Assembly (NCBI RefSeq): GCF_035083965.1
Contig: NC_089730.1
Span: forward strand, 20,656,527-20,720,526
Source of the DNA: Branchiostoma lanceolatum
Taxonomy: Eukaryota > Chordata > Leptocardii > Amphioxiformes > Branchiostomatidae
Direction: 5' to 3'
Length of the DNA stretch: 64,000 bases
This document shows positions 1 to 11,363 of the stretch, one piece after another. Both the position numbers and the translations under genes were made by a program. The notes beneath the pieces were generated by a model. It was not told where the DNA came from and ran no database searches. It saw only the letters and a program-made list of their open reading frames with translations. Every line of letters begins with the position of its first letter. Positions within the stretch are counted from its first letter, which is position 1.

Positions 1-3000
1 ATCCTCATAGAGGTGAAGTGCTTTTGTGTAGTCCTCGATGTCTTCGTAAACCGTCGCGACTGTGCGCAGGGATAGAGCAACGGTATTTGACACGGCGTTC
101 TCCACGCGGACACTTTCTATCATTTCCAATGCCCTCTCGCAGTATTGCAGAGACTTTGTGTTCTCTCCTGTCTTGTGGAATGCCGATCCGAGGTTGCTTA
201 GCACATATGCAATGTCTGGATGTTCCTTGCCCAAAATCACTTCCATCATCTCCAGCGCTTCTTCGTAATAATTGATTGCCTTGATGTTGTTTCCAGTTTT
301 TTCCAAAGCTGAGCCGACATTGGTAAGCGATATGGCGGTATGATGACTGTTCGGGGCATGTAGTTGTTGATTCATCTTTAGCGCCTGTTCAGCGAAGGCG
401 AGAGCTTTATCGTAATCTTCGACAATATACCAAAGGCGTCCCAGGTTAGAAAGAATACTTGCAATGTCAGTGCTGGGATGGCACACTTCGTCTCCTCCAC
501 GTGCTGCTGTCAGTATCTGAAGAGCCTGTTCACAACAGCTGATCGCTTTCTTGTGGTCCCCAAGGTGCCACCATTCGGTCCCAATATTGTCGAGTGATTT
601 AGCGATGTTGTGATTTGGCGTGTCGTTCCCATGGATAATTTTGTGCATTTCTAAGGCCTCTTCATGGCAGCGTAGTGCTTTGACATGATCATTCCGGCCT
701 TTACATAAACTTATACCGAGGTTAGTGAGTGCGGCGGCGATATCAGGATGTGCTGTGTTTTGGCCATATCTGATCTTCGTTATCTTCAACGATTTCTCAT
801 TATATGTGATAGCTTTCGTGTAATCACCTATATTGTTCAACCATTCTCCCATGGTGTGAAAACAGGAAGTTATCTCTGGGTGAGCTGAATTTTCTCCATG
901 AGTTGCTTTCAATGTATTCAGCGATTTTTCTATGCAGCTGGTAATAAAGGCATTTTCATGATCATTACGTGATCTGATTTTATCTAAAGATGCAGCTGCT
1001 ACCTCTGGATCCACAGGAATTATGTCAAAAAACGCCAGCGCCTGTTTTAAGCACGTGAGTGTCTTGTCACAATCCCCTAGCTTAACAAAAGCCTTTCCAA
1101 GCTCGAAATACGTGAAGGAGATGTCTGTGCCCTTATTATCGTGCTCGTAAATCTGCTTCTGCACTTTTAACCGTTCTTCCCAGCAGCTGACGGCCATTCT
1201 ATGGTCACCGAGCCGGCTGTAACATTCAGCTTTCTGACGCAGGAGATACTCCTTTTGATAAAGCCTTTCTGTCGTAACGTGTAAGATTGATATAGCATCT
1301 CCACCGTCCTCTAACTCTGTCAGTGCATCCTCTATGTGGGCTATAGCTGCCTTGAACTGCAAAAGCTCTTTACTTATATCTGCCTTAACCCCGGAAGAGG
1401 CATCATAGAGGCTCCATTGCCTTATTCTTGCAATGACCTCAGCGGTAGAGCTAATTGCGATTTCAAAGATGTAGCGCTTGAGAATACGTTCTGTGTAGTA
1501 ATACCTGAACAGCATCTTCTGGTCGGGCACGTAAAAAACTGATTTGAGGAGTGTTTCGTCACCTTCGTCCTGTTGTTTCCACATTTCCGACAGACCCGAC
1601 AAGTTTTCCTTCTGACCCCCGAGCTCCAGGTACGTCCGTAGTCTCAGCTCACTTGAGATGCTGACCAGAACTTGAAGATGACGTGCGTTTTCCTCAGTGA
1701 CGATGCCTGACATTTCTATTTCTTGAATGACGTCCCAGACGCTTGGAGAATACACGCCACAGAGAAGACCCAGATTCACAACAGCAACCGTGGGAAAACG
1801 GTATATCCCTTTCTTAACGTCTACGATATTGTCGGTGACACCCTGATGCTTATTCTCCATCAAGGTACGATTTAGGGAAATTTGTGCTAACCTAACACTA
1901 ACTGCGGTCTTGTCCTGATTGTCAAAGTATTTCAGCTCTTGGATAACTCTTGCGACGTAGTCGTTCACCAAAGACTGATCTCCAGTCAGATAGGAGACGT
2001 GCCTCAGTGTGTCAGACAGATTGTAACCATGAGTGAGGGCGATGTCATGTCGCTGAAACTCGGCCATGCCCAAAGGTGTCTGTATTAGGCTCACAGCGGG
2101 TTTCTTTCCCGTCTTTTCCTTTCCCAATGGAGTTTTGCTCGCCCATGGCATGGCACCGTCAAACGCAAAGCCGCGAGGAGTGACAGAGTCGTAGAACCAT
2201 CTATCCGCCGGGTCTTCTGAGTGGAAGTCGTTGAGAGACTTGATCGCCATTGCTGGGAGGATGGTCTCTCCAAGGTTGATGAACTTCAAGTACAGATAAC
2301 AGGTGAGTTTGCGAAAGTAATCTCTGTTCTCCGGAGTGTCTTTGTTCTCCTCTATTAAGATGGCAAACTCGAGATCAGAGTACGGAGTGACCAGTTCTGT
2401 AGCCTGTGACCCCAGACCTACCATAGCGTACTGACATGGCGGCGGTCCGATTGTTTTAATACACTCTTCAACGAGATCTTTGATAAAGTTCTTTCTGTGT
2501 TCTGATATGTCCTTAAACAAGTCCCTGATAGATTCTGCCCGCTTTATCTCGATCTCTTTAACTATTGGGTCGTCTTCATCATACTGGTACGGGTTGTGGT
2601 CGTTGTGGATTGTTTCTAGACGCGCCTTGACTTCAGCCCTGTACTCTTCCAATCGATTCTTGTGTTCGATGTCGGTTTCGTAGGGTGATGGTTTGCAGTC
2701 AATCCCCACGATCTGATTCAGAAATAGCCGCTCCGCTTCCTTAATGAAGTCTATCATACGATTATTGTCGCCTCCCCTGGCCATGGCGGCGTTGAAGAGC
2801 GCTGTGGCTTTAGCGAAGTCCTGCCCGTCTTTTGTCTGTGTGCCTCGTCTGACGTACACGGTCCCGAGCTTGCGCAGACACTCCTCCTCCTCTTGAAGCT
2901 GAGACGACTCACCGGTACCGCCTACAACAAAACAATATTGGCATTTTGCCTAGATTCAATCCCAAATGGAGGCAAAAAAGCGATTAAATTGCATGTATTA

Positions 3001-4299
3001 ATGAAATGTCGACAAAAGCGATGTAGTCGTTTTCCAAAAGTCGTGTTTTCTGAATAATCTGCTGTTCCTAAACAACTTGTCTCTGCCTCAACAGGTGCAA
3101 ACATAGTCTTACCCATAGGAAACATCAACCAGACATTATGCGTGAGGTTCTAAAGAGTATTTGTATCTAATTTGAATTACCGTGAACCTGTTTCAGCGCA
3201 GACGTAAAGAGTTCTTCTGCTGCGTCCAGATCCCCATCTTGCAGTGCAGAATCTCCCGCAAGGTGAAGCTCAGCATATGGTCTGCTGTCGGGGCTTGTAA
3301 AAAGAAAGAATTAAAATTCCCATTACTTCGAAACGTATGTTCTGTTCGTTCAACAGAATAAAATGAAAGGTGTATAGGCTCCCAAGACCATTTTTTTATT
3401 TACCAAAATCCGTCCCTTTGTATCACATTGCAAAAAGACAAGTAATATGCATACCTGTGTGCTGTGTTCTGTTTAACCTTCTTCTTTTTCGACTCCACTC
3501 TCTCCCTTAATCTCCTCGCGTACTCGATTCGGTGTTGAAGAGTCGTTTCGTTTACATGATGTCTATATGAGAATTTGTAGATTGCAAACGCTTTGGACAA
3601 ATCGTTGCTGTCTTTCTTAGCCCTTCCACGTTTGAGATATACGTCACCTATGGATTTTAATGCTTCTCGTTCAACAATTGTATCCATGTGCATGATGGCG
3701 TCAATCATTACTTCGGTGTATCCGTCGATAAGTACATCATCGTCGCAGCCCTGTCGCCTCTGTCGGTCCAGGTATTCAAGTATCCCCGCTACTCTCAACA
3801 TACAGGTGTCGCTATTGTCGTTCCTATGCATGTGCCACAGGTGGGCTAAGGTGCGTAGTGGGTGGTGATTAATGAACGTTTGCGTGTAACTAAGACGATG
3901 TTCTAGTATACCCTTCACAACGGTATGTTGGCTACGGGATATTGCGTTTTGGTACAGGTTAAGGGCACAGTAAAACGTGCGTAGATCACCAGTGTTGTTC
4001 CCGATGTCAAGAAATAAGCTCCCGATACTCTCTAACGCACTGACTTGCAGTAGCCAGTCGTCGTTTTCGATCGCCTGGCGAAGTACCCGCGAGTAACCCC
4101 TTTGTATTGATCTTATGTCGTCACCTGCTCCACGCCTTGCATCAACAAGAGCGTTGTGAACTCTCAAGACGGCTTCCATAGAGGAGTCCGTCTCGGGGCC
4201 TAGTGTATCTGTGACTTCACTACTTAATGTAGTATCGTAGAAGTCCTCGATCATTTTAAACATGTTCGTCAACGTTTTCACCATAGGATTGGGCTCCAT
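1..4299 (-). CDS. Nucleotidyltransferase-TPR repeat protein, 5' part (three coding exons, runs off left edge)
   Basis: Coding exons read as complement of 4299-3455, 3293-3181 and 2921-1, with GT-AG junctions and matching phases, giving about 1293 codons before the window ends. The start is MEPNPMVK at 4299, just after a 5' UTR splice acceptor near 4338. Residues 1-320 are helical, with repeat-like helices that include 'AEELFTSALKQVHG'. Residues about 488-505 read GLGSQATELVTPYSDLEF, the GS...SDxE signature of the Pol-beta nucleotidyltransferase fold as in GlnD/DUF294 proteins, with D502 and E504 as likely metal ligands. From about residue 870 to the edge there are TPRs of the kinesin light chain/NPHP3 kind, for example 'HPDIAYVLSNLGSAFHKTG' and 'NNIKAINYYEEALEMME'. 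The TPRs presumably bind protein partners. The nucleotide chemistry and pathway are unknown to me. It is divergent from ZNF-1. Confidence 0.85.
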
Positions 4300-4978
4300 C
4301 TTTTAAATCTTCACTTCTCTGGAGCAAGGTACAATATCTGGAACAGAAAATGAACCTGAGACCCGAAGCTTACATAGATAAATGAAAACACATACTATCG
4401 ATCGTACAACACACAAGTCGACAAGAGATTCGAGTGTACCATGAAAACTATAAGTAAACAACTGATAACCCTAGCCTCTCAAGCTAAAGTACCTGGATAT
4501 ATGTGGATGTCGTCAGTTCGTCAGCAACACTCCTCACTGAAAGAGAACTAATGCCCACTGGGGGTATTTTTGCCATACACCTGACTGGGGCTTTCCGTGT
4601 ATGAGTTACTTTGCTCAGAATAGACGGTGCTTTCCACTTACGTCATAGCTGTGGCATGCTGCGTGCAAACAGACAAAAGAAGGCCGGATGCCTTTCAGGC
4701 TTTACGGTTAAAGTATATTTACATAACCTGTTAGTACCCGGATTGAAATTCAGTCAACCGTTCTGGTGCTGCATTCACTAAATACAAAGAACACAATGAA
4801 TTAATGATTTACAGCTTAAATGCAGGCAACAAACTATCTGATACAGATTGAATTGAGCACAACAGCACGAAAAGCTTCAAACTCGACATTCTGTGTATAC
4901 ACATGTTAAACTGATCCTTTTTTTGCTAACAAGTGTACGGCGTGTTTTAGGTTGTGTATGCAAATACACACAGTATGA
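4300..4978. other. 5' leader and upstream region of the TPR gene
   Basis: On the minus strand a polypyrimidine-AG acceptor ends at 4338, so 4337-4300 is the leader of the coding exon and an untranslated exon must lie further upstream. I see no ORF, repeat or clear promoter motif in the rest of this stretch. Confidence 0.4.
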
Positions 4979-5173
4979 TAGCCTCCATAGCAGGCTCTAC
5001 CGGGCCTTTTTGGGGGGCTTATAATACACTTTTTATAGCCAGCACGTAACCATCAGCCACCCTGTAACCTAGGGCCAAAATAGTAACAGGCTGGCTGATG
5101 GTTGCGGGCTGGCTGCAAAAAGTGTATCATAAGGCCCCCCAAAAAGGCCCGGTAGAGCCTGCTATGGAGGCTA
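4979..5173. mobile_element. Foldback MITE, 195 bp, 8 bp target duplication
   Basis: The ends are near-perfect inverted repeats, beginning TAGCCTCCATAGCAGGC and ending in its complement; inner parts such as 'CTGGCTG' also pair. The element is flanked by direct copies of CAGTATGA (4971-4978 and 5174-5181). An 8 bp duplication fits a hAT-like non-autonomous element. There is no coding capacity. A second element with ends beginning TAGCCTG lies at 11364-11482. Confidence 0.8.
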
Positions 5174-5764
5174 CAGTATGAATCGTTAGCGAGCATTTTA
5201 GAGTGAAAATGACCGATTTAGACCATGTGGAGTAATTCGTTTGAGGCAGAGCTTTATAGTTCCTAAACTAGCTTCTGATGTAACCCCCCCCCCCTTGTTT
5301 AGATGTCAATATTATGCGCTAACCTGCAGTTTGTGTAAGGGTTCGGGTGCGCTATATCTTAGGTATGTCTGGGCGGGGAGTGATATTTCCGGGTTTGTTG
5401 GGTGTCAGCAGCATACATAATGTAGGGTTTATCATGTTGGAGTGCTTATTTTAAAAGTTTAACCAGATTTGGGTCTTAAATATTTTCCATGCGCTGACGA
5501 AAAGTCGCATCTGTTATCTTTGTATGAGATGTAGCCATAAAACATTATGCTATTCTCTTGTTAGGTTTCATTGGCCCTTTAAATCTATCTAAATATGTCA
5601 ATTCAGCAACCTTTGAGCATGATCCTTACACACCAGGCTGCTTGGCAAAATTTACTCTTATGTAACACTTACAGTATGTACTACTGATAAGGTGTGTGAC
5701 ATTCTATGAACTCCAGATATCAGGTTGGCCATGGTGTGCTCATATATTGCACAAATGATAGTTA
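5174..5764. other. Intergenic, nothing recognised
   Basis: AT-rich sequence with a short C-run near 5287. No ORF with family features, repeat or RNA gene was seen. Confidence 0.4.
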
Positions 5765-5774
5765 TGCCCCCTGA

Positions 5775-5850
5775 GACGTCACAAATACAAGACGTCACAA
5801 ATACAAGATGGCGACCCCGTGACGTCACAAATACAAGATGGCGGCCCCCT
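5775..5850. promoter_or_regulatory. Three tandem CRE / YY1-like units
   Basis: Three adjacent copies of GACGTCACAAATACAA start at 5775, 5791 and 5821. The second and third run on into GATGGCGACCCC and GATGGCGGCCCC. GACGTCAC is the CREB/ATF core (a full TGACGTCA at 5820-5827), and AAGATGGCGGC is the classic YY1 core. The block lies between the divergent TPR gene and ZNF-1, so it could serve either. Function is inferred from motif identity only. Confidence 0.5.
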
Positions 5851-6019
5851 CACAAGTCAAAGGATCTAACACAGGTTTTGCTACGCAAACCTGTAATCAA
5901 TACCGATACATATATTCCAGGCGCAACACCGCCGATCTGCAAATTTGTTATGGATTTCACAGTTCGTGGTATGTGGAAAATCAGGTTGGTAAACTTTGAC
6001 CTTTCCACTTCGTTTGACC

Positions 6020-6113
6020 CCTGACGTACCAAAATCGCCATCTTGCAAAGGTGCTGTCCGAGTCTTTTGAGTAGGATGCGATTTTCGCGTTACTTGTAGA
6101 CAACGCGGACAAG
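6020..6113 (+). promoter_or_regulatory. Probable start region and untranslated exon 1 of ZNF-1
   Basis: A GCCATCTTG (YY1 core, often at start sites) lies near 6038. A strong donor, ACAAG|GTAAGAG, follows at 6113/6114. It would pair with the acceptor TTTTCGTAG ending at 6849, 12 bases before the ZNF-1 ATG. The start of transcription is not visible; the exon is inferred from the splice signals. Confidence 0.45.
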
Positions 6114-6216
6114 GTAAGAGTACTAACCTGTTAATTAGAGTCTACATTGTTTAACGACAGGTTATCTCGAACCTGTTTATCTTTCAGACGGTGCACGACC
6201 AGTTGAGGGTGAAATG

Positions 6217-6251
6217 GGGAGGGGGGTGGGTTGGGTGGGGGGGGGGGGGTG
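6217..6251 (+). repeat. G-rich tract, G-quadruplex potential
   Basis: More than four runs of three or more G, ending in a run of about twelve G. It lies on the sense strand of the predicted first intron of ZNF-1. Confidence 0.6.
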
Positions 6252-6261
6252 GCTGGCTGCC

Positions 6262-6525
6262 ATATCCAGAGTTATAAACCAAGGATTGATGTGTTCAAAA
6301 ATTCGTATTTCCCGAGAACAATAGTAGAATGGCACTCGTTGTCATCAGATGCTGTAGGAGCAACTTCACTAAATAGCTTAAAAGAACGATTGCAGTCAAA
6401 TGTGCAAAAGTTAGGTGTGACAGGCCGTTCAGTGTAATATAACCAGCTGCTGCCGCGCCGCGTGCCTGCGAAGCTGGTGTGTTACGCGGAAGGGCAGTTA
6501 TACCGACTATACAGATACAGATATC
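6262..6525 (+). mobile_element. LINE 3' end remnant (CR1/jockey-like)
   Basis: The frame ending at 6437 reads 'VFKNSYFPRTIVEWHSLSSD' and so on. It matches in pattern the C-terminus of the LINE reverse transcriptase at 52713-54253 ('YKHSFFPRTIPQWNTLPGTV'). It is followed by about 90 bp of 3' UTR and a short ATACAG repeat tail near 6510-6525, as in CR1/L2-type elements. It is heavily 5' truncated and lies in the predicted ZNF-1 intron. Confidence 0.65.
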
Positions 6526-6861
6526 GAGCCTTGTAATCCATGCTAGGGAATATGACACCTACCATAGGTAGTTGGGGTAGTTTTTGTTCCTCTTTGCTTT
6601 GATGAATGTCAAAACTGTCTGACAGTGCCGTCTCCCACCAGATCGTAAACTGTGATATATAGCCTGTATTGTTGTACTTTAGTAGGATGATTCCGTGGGA
6701 AAGTCTGAAGGTATATGTGAATTATATAATTCCCCAAAACCAATCGACATAACGGTTACAGGGTGGCATCTGTTTTATACAGTTTATTCTGTAACAGTGT
6801 GTTAGAACTTCCCATGAAGTAACTTCTATTTCCTTCTTTGTTTTCGTAGGGCAGAAAAGAG

Positions 6862-9800
6862 ATGGCAGATCCAAGCTGTGGGGGTTTAACTGACAAGTTG
6901 CATAGTACCGGCCATCCTGGGAACGAGACAAGCAGGGGGGAAGGCCAGACAACAGACATGGTCAGGCAGCCAGACAAGGAAGAACAAGCTTCATGCGAGG
7001 AAACGTTTCATGTAAAGGTTGAGAAGTCTGACTCCTGGTCACATGTAGATCCTGGTTGTGTAAGTTCAATGGAAGAACTGTATCAAGAACATCCTGAGAA
7101 CAGGACAAGCAGCAACGAGGCCCAGACAACAGACATGGGCAGGCAGCAGGGCATGGAAGAGCAAACTTCATGCGAGGAAACGTTTCATGTAAAGGTTGAG
7201 AAGCCTGACTCCTCATCACATGTAGATCCTGGTTGTGTAAGGTCTATGGAAGAACTGTATCAAGAACATCCTGGAAACGGGACAAGCAGCAGCGAGGGCC
7301 AGACAACAGACATACAGCAGGACAGGGAAGAGCAAATTTCATGCCAAAAAACGTTTCATGTAAAGGTTGAGAAGACTAACTCCTCCTCCCATGTGGATCC
7401 TGGTTGTGTAAGTTCAATGGAAGAACTGTATCAAGAACATCCTGAGAACAGGACAAGCAGCATGGATGCCCAGACAACAGACATGGACAGACAGCAGGAC
7501 AGGGAAGAACAAGCTTCATGCGAGGAAACGTTTCATGTAAAGGTTGAGAAGACTGACTCTTGGTCACATGTAGATCCTGGTTGTGGAAGTTCAATGGAAG
7601 AACTGTATCAAGAACATCCTGAGAACGGGACAAGCAGCAGCGAGGCCCAGACAACAGACATGCAGCAGGACAGGGAAGAACAAGCATCATGTGAGGAAAC
7701 GTTTTACTGGGAGGTTGAGAAGACAGACTCCTCATCACATATAAATCCTGATTGTAGACGTTCTATGGAAGAACTGTATCAACAACATCCCGGGATTGAA
7801 ACAAGCAGCATGGAGGGCCAGGCAATAGTCATGGACAGGCAACAGGACTGGGAAGAACAAGCTTCATGCGAGGAAACTTTTGATGGGAACCTTAGGAATT
7901 CTGACAATACATCATCATCACACGTAGAACAGGTCGAAAGTCACATGCCTGAACTCAGTACAGAGAAACCCCGCATCGGTGGAGAATGCGGGCCTGGAAC
8001 ACGCATTAGGGAAGCCCTTGGATTACACATGAGAACCCATACAGGAGAAAAACCCTACAAGTGTGATCACTGTGACTATTCGTCAATGCTGAAATCCCAT
8101 TTAGACATTCATTTGACAAACCATACTGGTGAGAAACCCTACATGTGTTCATGCGGGTTCGGGACACACTATAGACAAGTCTTGCGAAAACACATGAGAA
8201 CCCATAGAGAAGAAAAGCCCTACAAGTGTGATCAGTGTGACTATTCTGCAGCAAAGAAATCCAGTTTGGACATTCATTTGACAGACTGCACTGGTGAGAA
8301 ACCCTACATGTGTGGGGAATGCGGGTTTGGGACACACTATAGACAAGTCTTGCAAAAACACATGGGAACCCATAGAGCTGCAGGTAAGTCAAATAAATCA
8401 AATCAAATCAAATCAACCCATACAGGGAAAAAGCCCTACAAGTGTGATCAGTGTAACTATTCTGCAGCAAAGAAATCCAGTTTGGATCGCCATCTAGCAA
8501 TACACACTGGTGATAAACCCTACATGTGTGGGGAGTGTGGGCACAGGACATGTCACCTGAGTGCTTTGAAACAACACATGAGAACTCATACAGGAGAAAA
8601 GCCCTACAAGTGTGACCAGTGTGACTATTCTGCTGTGACTAAAAGTGGTTTGGACTACCACCTAATAGCAAAACATACTGGAAAGAAACCCTACAAGTGT
8701 AGGGAGTGTGGATACAGGGCAGTTCTAAAGACTGCCTTATCCCAGCACATGAAAACTCATGCAGTAAGAGTAAATGCCTACAAGTGTGATCACTGTGACT
8801 ATTCTGCAACGCGGAAAGCCAGTCTGGACCTTCATCTATTAATAGCAAAACACACTAGTGAGAAGCCCTACACGTGTGGGGAGTGTGGGTACAGGGCAGC
8901 TGGAAAGAATGACCTTTCCCTACATTTAAAAAGACACAGAGCAGAAAAGTTCAACACGTGCGACCAGAGTGACTATTCTGCAGCACAGAGATCCCAATCG
9001 GACATTCATCTAGCAAATCACACCAGTGAGACACCCTTCACGTGTAGTGATTGTGGGTACAGGGCACACCATAAGACTACCCTAATCAAGCACATGAAAA
9101 CTCACCTCTCTACTGGAGAAAAACCCTACGCGTGTGAGGTGTGTGGATACAGGGCAGTTCTGAAGTATAACTTATCCAGGCACATGAAAACTCATGTAAA
9201 GCCGTACAAGTGTGACCAATGCGACTATTCTGCTGCACAGAAATCCCATTTAGATAAACATCTAGTAAAACATACTGGCGAGATATCCTACATGTGTAGT
9301 GAGTGTGGATACAGGACACATCGAAAGTCTGTACTATCCAATCATATGAGAACTCATAGAGACAAAAAGCCATTCAAGTGTGAGGAGTGTGGGTACAGGA
9401 CAACCAAGAAGGATGCCCTATCAAAACATATGAGAACTCATACAGGAGATAAACCCTACATGTGTGATCAGTGCGACTATTCTGCCACGACGACACCAGG
9501 CTTGGTCCGCCATCCTGCAAAACACACCGGCGAGAAACCTTACATGTGTGACCATTACGACTATTCTGCTGCACAGAAATCCGATTCGGTCACTCATTTA
9601 GTAAAAAATACTGATGAGAAAATGGAAAGTCAGATGCCAAAACTCAATACTGAAAAGTTCTACATGTGCGGGACGTGTGGGTTCAGGACAAATAAAATGT
9701 CTCACCTATCCAGGCACTTGAAAACTCATACAGCAGATAAAGCCTTCAAGTGTGAGCATTGTGATTATTCTGCAACACTGAGACGTTATTTGGAGGACCA

Positions 9801-9915
9801 CATTAGAGAACATACTGACGAGAAACCCTACAAATGTGAGAAATGTGGGTACAGGGCAAACCGAAAAAGTGACCTGCGCGCACATTTCAGAACGCATGCA
9901 GCAGAAAAAAACTGA
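6862..9915 (+). CDS. C2H2 zinc-finger protein ZNF-1 with repeated acidic N-terminus (1017 aa)
   Basis: A nuclear DNA-binding protein by family, probably a transcription regulator. Residues 1-370 hold six copies of a unit of about 60 aa (core 'SMEELYQEHPENxTSS...TTDM.RQQDxEEQASCEET'); the first four carry FHVKVEK, a perfect SUMO acceptor consensus (V-K-V-E). From about residue 380 to the end there are about 22 finger units. Roughly six lack a canonical Cys or His (for example CDQSDY, HLTDC, CDHYDY and a C-x-C finger), leaving about 16 intact. One linker near residue 515 is lengthened by an (AAATC)n run (about 8388-8416). The start follows an acceptor at 6849. It is the only ZNF here on the plus strand. 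Targets are unknown. Confidence 0.9.
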   Translation: MADPSCGGLTDKLHSTGHPGNETSRGEGQTTDMVRQPDKEEQASCEETFHVKVEKSDSWSHVDPGCVSSMEELYQEHPENRTSSNEAQTTDMGRQQGMEEQTSCEETFHVKVEKPDSSSHVDPGCVRSMEELYQEHPGNGTSSSEGQTTDIQQDREEQISCQKTFHVKVEKTNSSSHVDPGCVSSMEELYQEHPENRTSSMDAQTTDMDRQQDREEQASCEETFHVKVEKTDSWSHVDPGCGSSMEELYQEHPENGTSSSEAQTTDMQQDREEQASCEETFYWEVEKTDSSSHINPDCRRSMEELYQQHPGIETSSMEGQAIVMDRQQDWEEQASCEETFDGNLRNSDNTSSSHVEQVESHMPELSTEKPRIGGECGPGTRIREALGLHMRTHTGEKPYKCDHCDYSSMLKSHLDIHLTNHTGEKPYMCSCGFGTHYRQVLRKHMRTHREEKPYKCDQCDYSAAKKSSLDIHLTDCTGEKPYMCGECGFGTHYRQVLQKHMGTHRAAGKSNKSNQIKSTHTGKKPYKCDQCNYSAAKKSSLDRHLAIHTGDKPYMCGECGHRTCHLSALKQHMRTHTGEKPYKCDQCDYSAVTKSGLDYHLIAKHTGKKPYKCRECGYRAVLKTALSQHMKTHAVRVNAYKCDHCDYSATRKASLDLHLLIAKHTSEKPYTCGECGYRAAGKNDLSLHLKRHRAEKFNTCDQSDYSAAQRSQSDIHLANHTSETPFTCSDCGYRAHHKTTLIKHMKTHLSTGEKPYACEVCGYRAVLKYNLSRHMKTHVKPYKCDQCDYSAAQKSHLDKHLVKHTGEISYMCSECGYRTHRKSVLSNHMRTHRDKKPFKCEECGYRTTKKDALSKHMRTHTGDKPYMCDQCDYSATTTPGLVRHPAKHTGEKPYMCDHYDYSAAQKSDSVTHLVKNTDEKMESQMPKLNTEKFYMCGTCGFRTNKMSHLSRHLKTHTADKAFKCEHCDYSATLRRYLEDHIREHTDEKPYKCEKCGYRANRKSDLRAHFRTHAAEKN

Positions 9916-10190
9916 TCAACTGTGACAGCTTTGACCATTCTGCAGCAGAGAAATCCGCATTGGACGTCAATTTAGATTAAGACTCGTCACCGGCATGTCC
10001 TGTTCTGATATATGAGAACCTAGATGATGTTACGACCGTACAAATGTGATGGATTTGACTATTTACTGATATTAAGCAACTATACTGTACATAAACATAG
10101 CAAAATACATGTACGCAGGTGAGAAGCACTGCATGTGCGAGGGAGTGTGGTTACAGGACAATTGCTATGGCCGATCTATCCACATGCAAC
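9916..10190 (+). pseudogene. Decayed finger tail downstream of ZNF-1
   Basis: Just after the stop, phrases such as 'TCTGCAGCAGAGAAATCCG' and 'GTGAGAAGCACTGCATGTG' still resemble finger and linker codons but are not open. The gene was probably longer in the past. Confidence 0.6.
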
Positions 10191-11363
10191 TCAAGCCCTC
10201 GAACAATTAGAGCGTTTGAAAAAAAAGGAATGTGCAGAACTAACATGGTTTTAGTAATGTAATTGATACTTGATAGCTTAGATAATAAACAAGAATATTT
10301 ATTTAGTTTTAGGTAATGCTTGTAGAAGGCAGTGTCTGTCCAGTGTTCTATTGGAACAAAGTCTTTTGTTGTTATTGTAGCCTCTAAGCTGACTGGGAAT
10401 AAATTGCTACAATACAAAGTGTGTGTGGAGATTTTTCTCAAACATATTTGTACCAGTAACAGGATTCACTTAAAGGAACCAAAACCTTGCCCTGGGGAAG
10501 TCGTAAAGGGAGTGCTCCTACTGTGAGCTGCCCAGCAGGTTGAGGGCTGGATTAATCCCCCATAACCACATAAATTCATAAAAGGATTAGATGTCTGCCA
10601 GCCTGGGACAATAGCAGGGACAGATTACCATAATAACTGTCAGAGAATTCAAACTTTTTTCTGTACTGGTTTTTCTATGAACAGTATCAAACCATGCAGA
10701 ATGGCCCAGATATCTATCAAAAAGTCACATAATCCAAGGAAGTTTCAATCAGATAAGATCCCTTGGATAATCAAGACAATGCTATCTACAACTTTCAGTT
10801 TGGGGAAAGCCAACCTTGTTCAAACTTTCAAATCGACCCTGTCAACGTTGTGTTAGAGTGTCTAAATGGATATAAATTTCCAATGTCTTCCCAACATAAG
10901 CCTAGGTTGTGTGTCTAGAAATATGACTTGGGATTTTTTGCGTCTTCTTGTTGTTGTAACCAGCATAGAATAGGGCTCTGTAGAACGGTACATATAACTG
11001 CTAGCCAATGTCTCAAACTAAATTGCAAGCCAGTGTTGTCATTACTTTATTTCTTGGCTAACTGTCCTTCAAGCTAACTTCTTTATGTGTAGCCATACTT
11101 CAAATTCTTATATGTTATCTATAGAATTCAAACATGACATGAAGAGTAACTTGTACATGGTAAACTTTCTCAGCCAGGTCTCCACTGATGTGCACTGTAC
11201 GGCTGCCAGGCGCATACTGAAGGCTATAGTTTACATTATCCCGTATTTATATAGTTTTACTGGGGTCTTTAACCCTTTGCTTGCATAGCTCTAGAACATG
11301 TTCAAGAAACTTTTTGTTTGCCCTTGTCAGGCCTTGATGTCTCTACGCACCAATACCCCTAAG
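10191..11363. other. 3' flank of ZNF-1, no gene recognised
   Basis: AT-rich sequence with AATAAA at 10399-10404, which could serve ZNF-1 polyadenylation. Parts near 10640-10920 and 11030-11100 recall the 3' flanks of the class B genes (for example 'CAAACCATGCAGAATG'), suggesting an old shared origin. No ORF with family features. Confidence 0.35.

Noticed and set aside
1336-2683. Short plus-strand ORFs across the TPR gene
   Set aside because: They lie opposite a long open exon with clear homology; shadows.
8388-8430. Intron in ZNF-1 (GCAG|GTAAGT followed later by an AG)
   Set aside because: The stretch is only about 40 bp, stays in frame and is explained by an (AAATC)n expansion in a linker.
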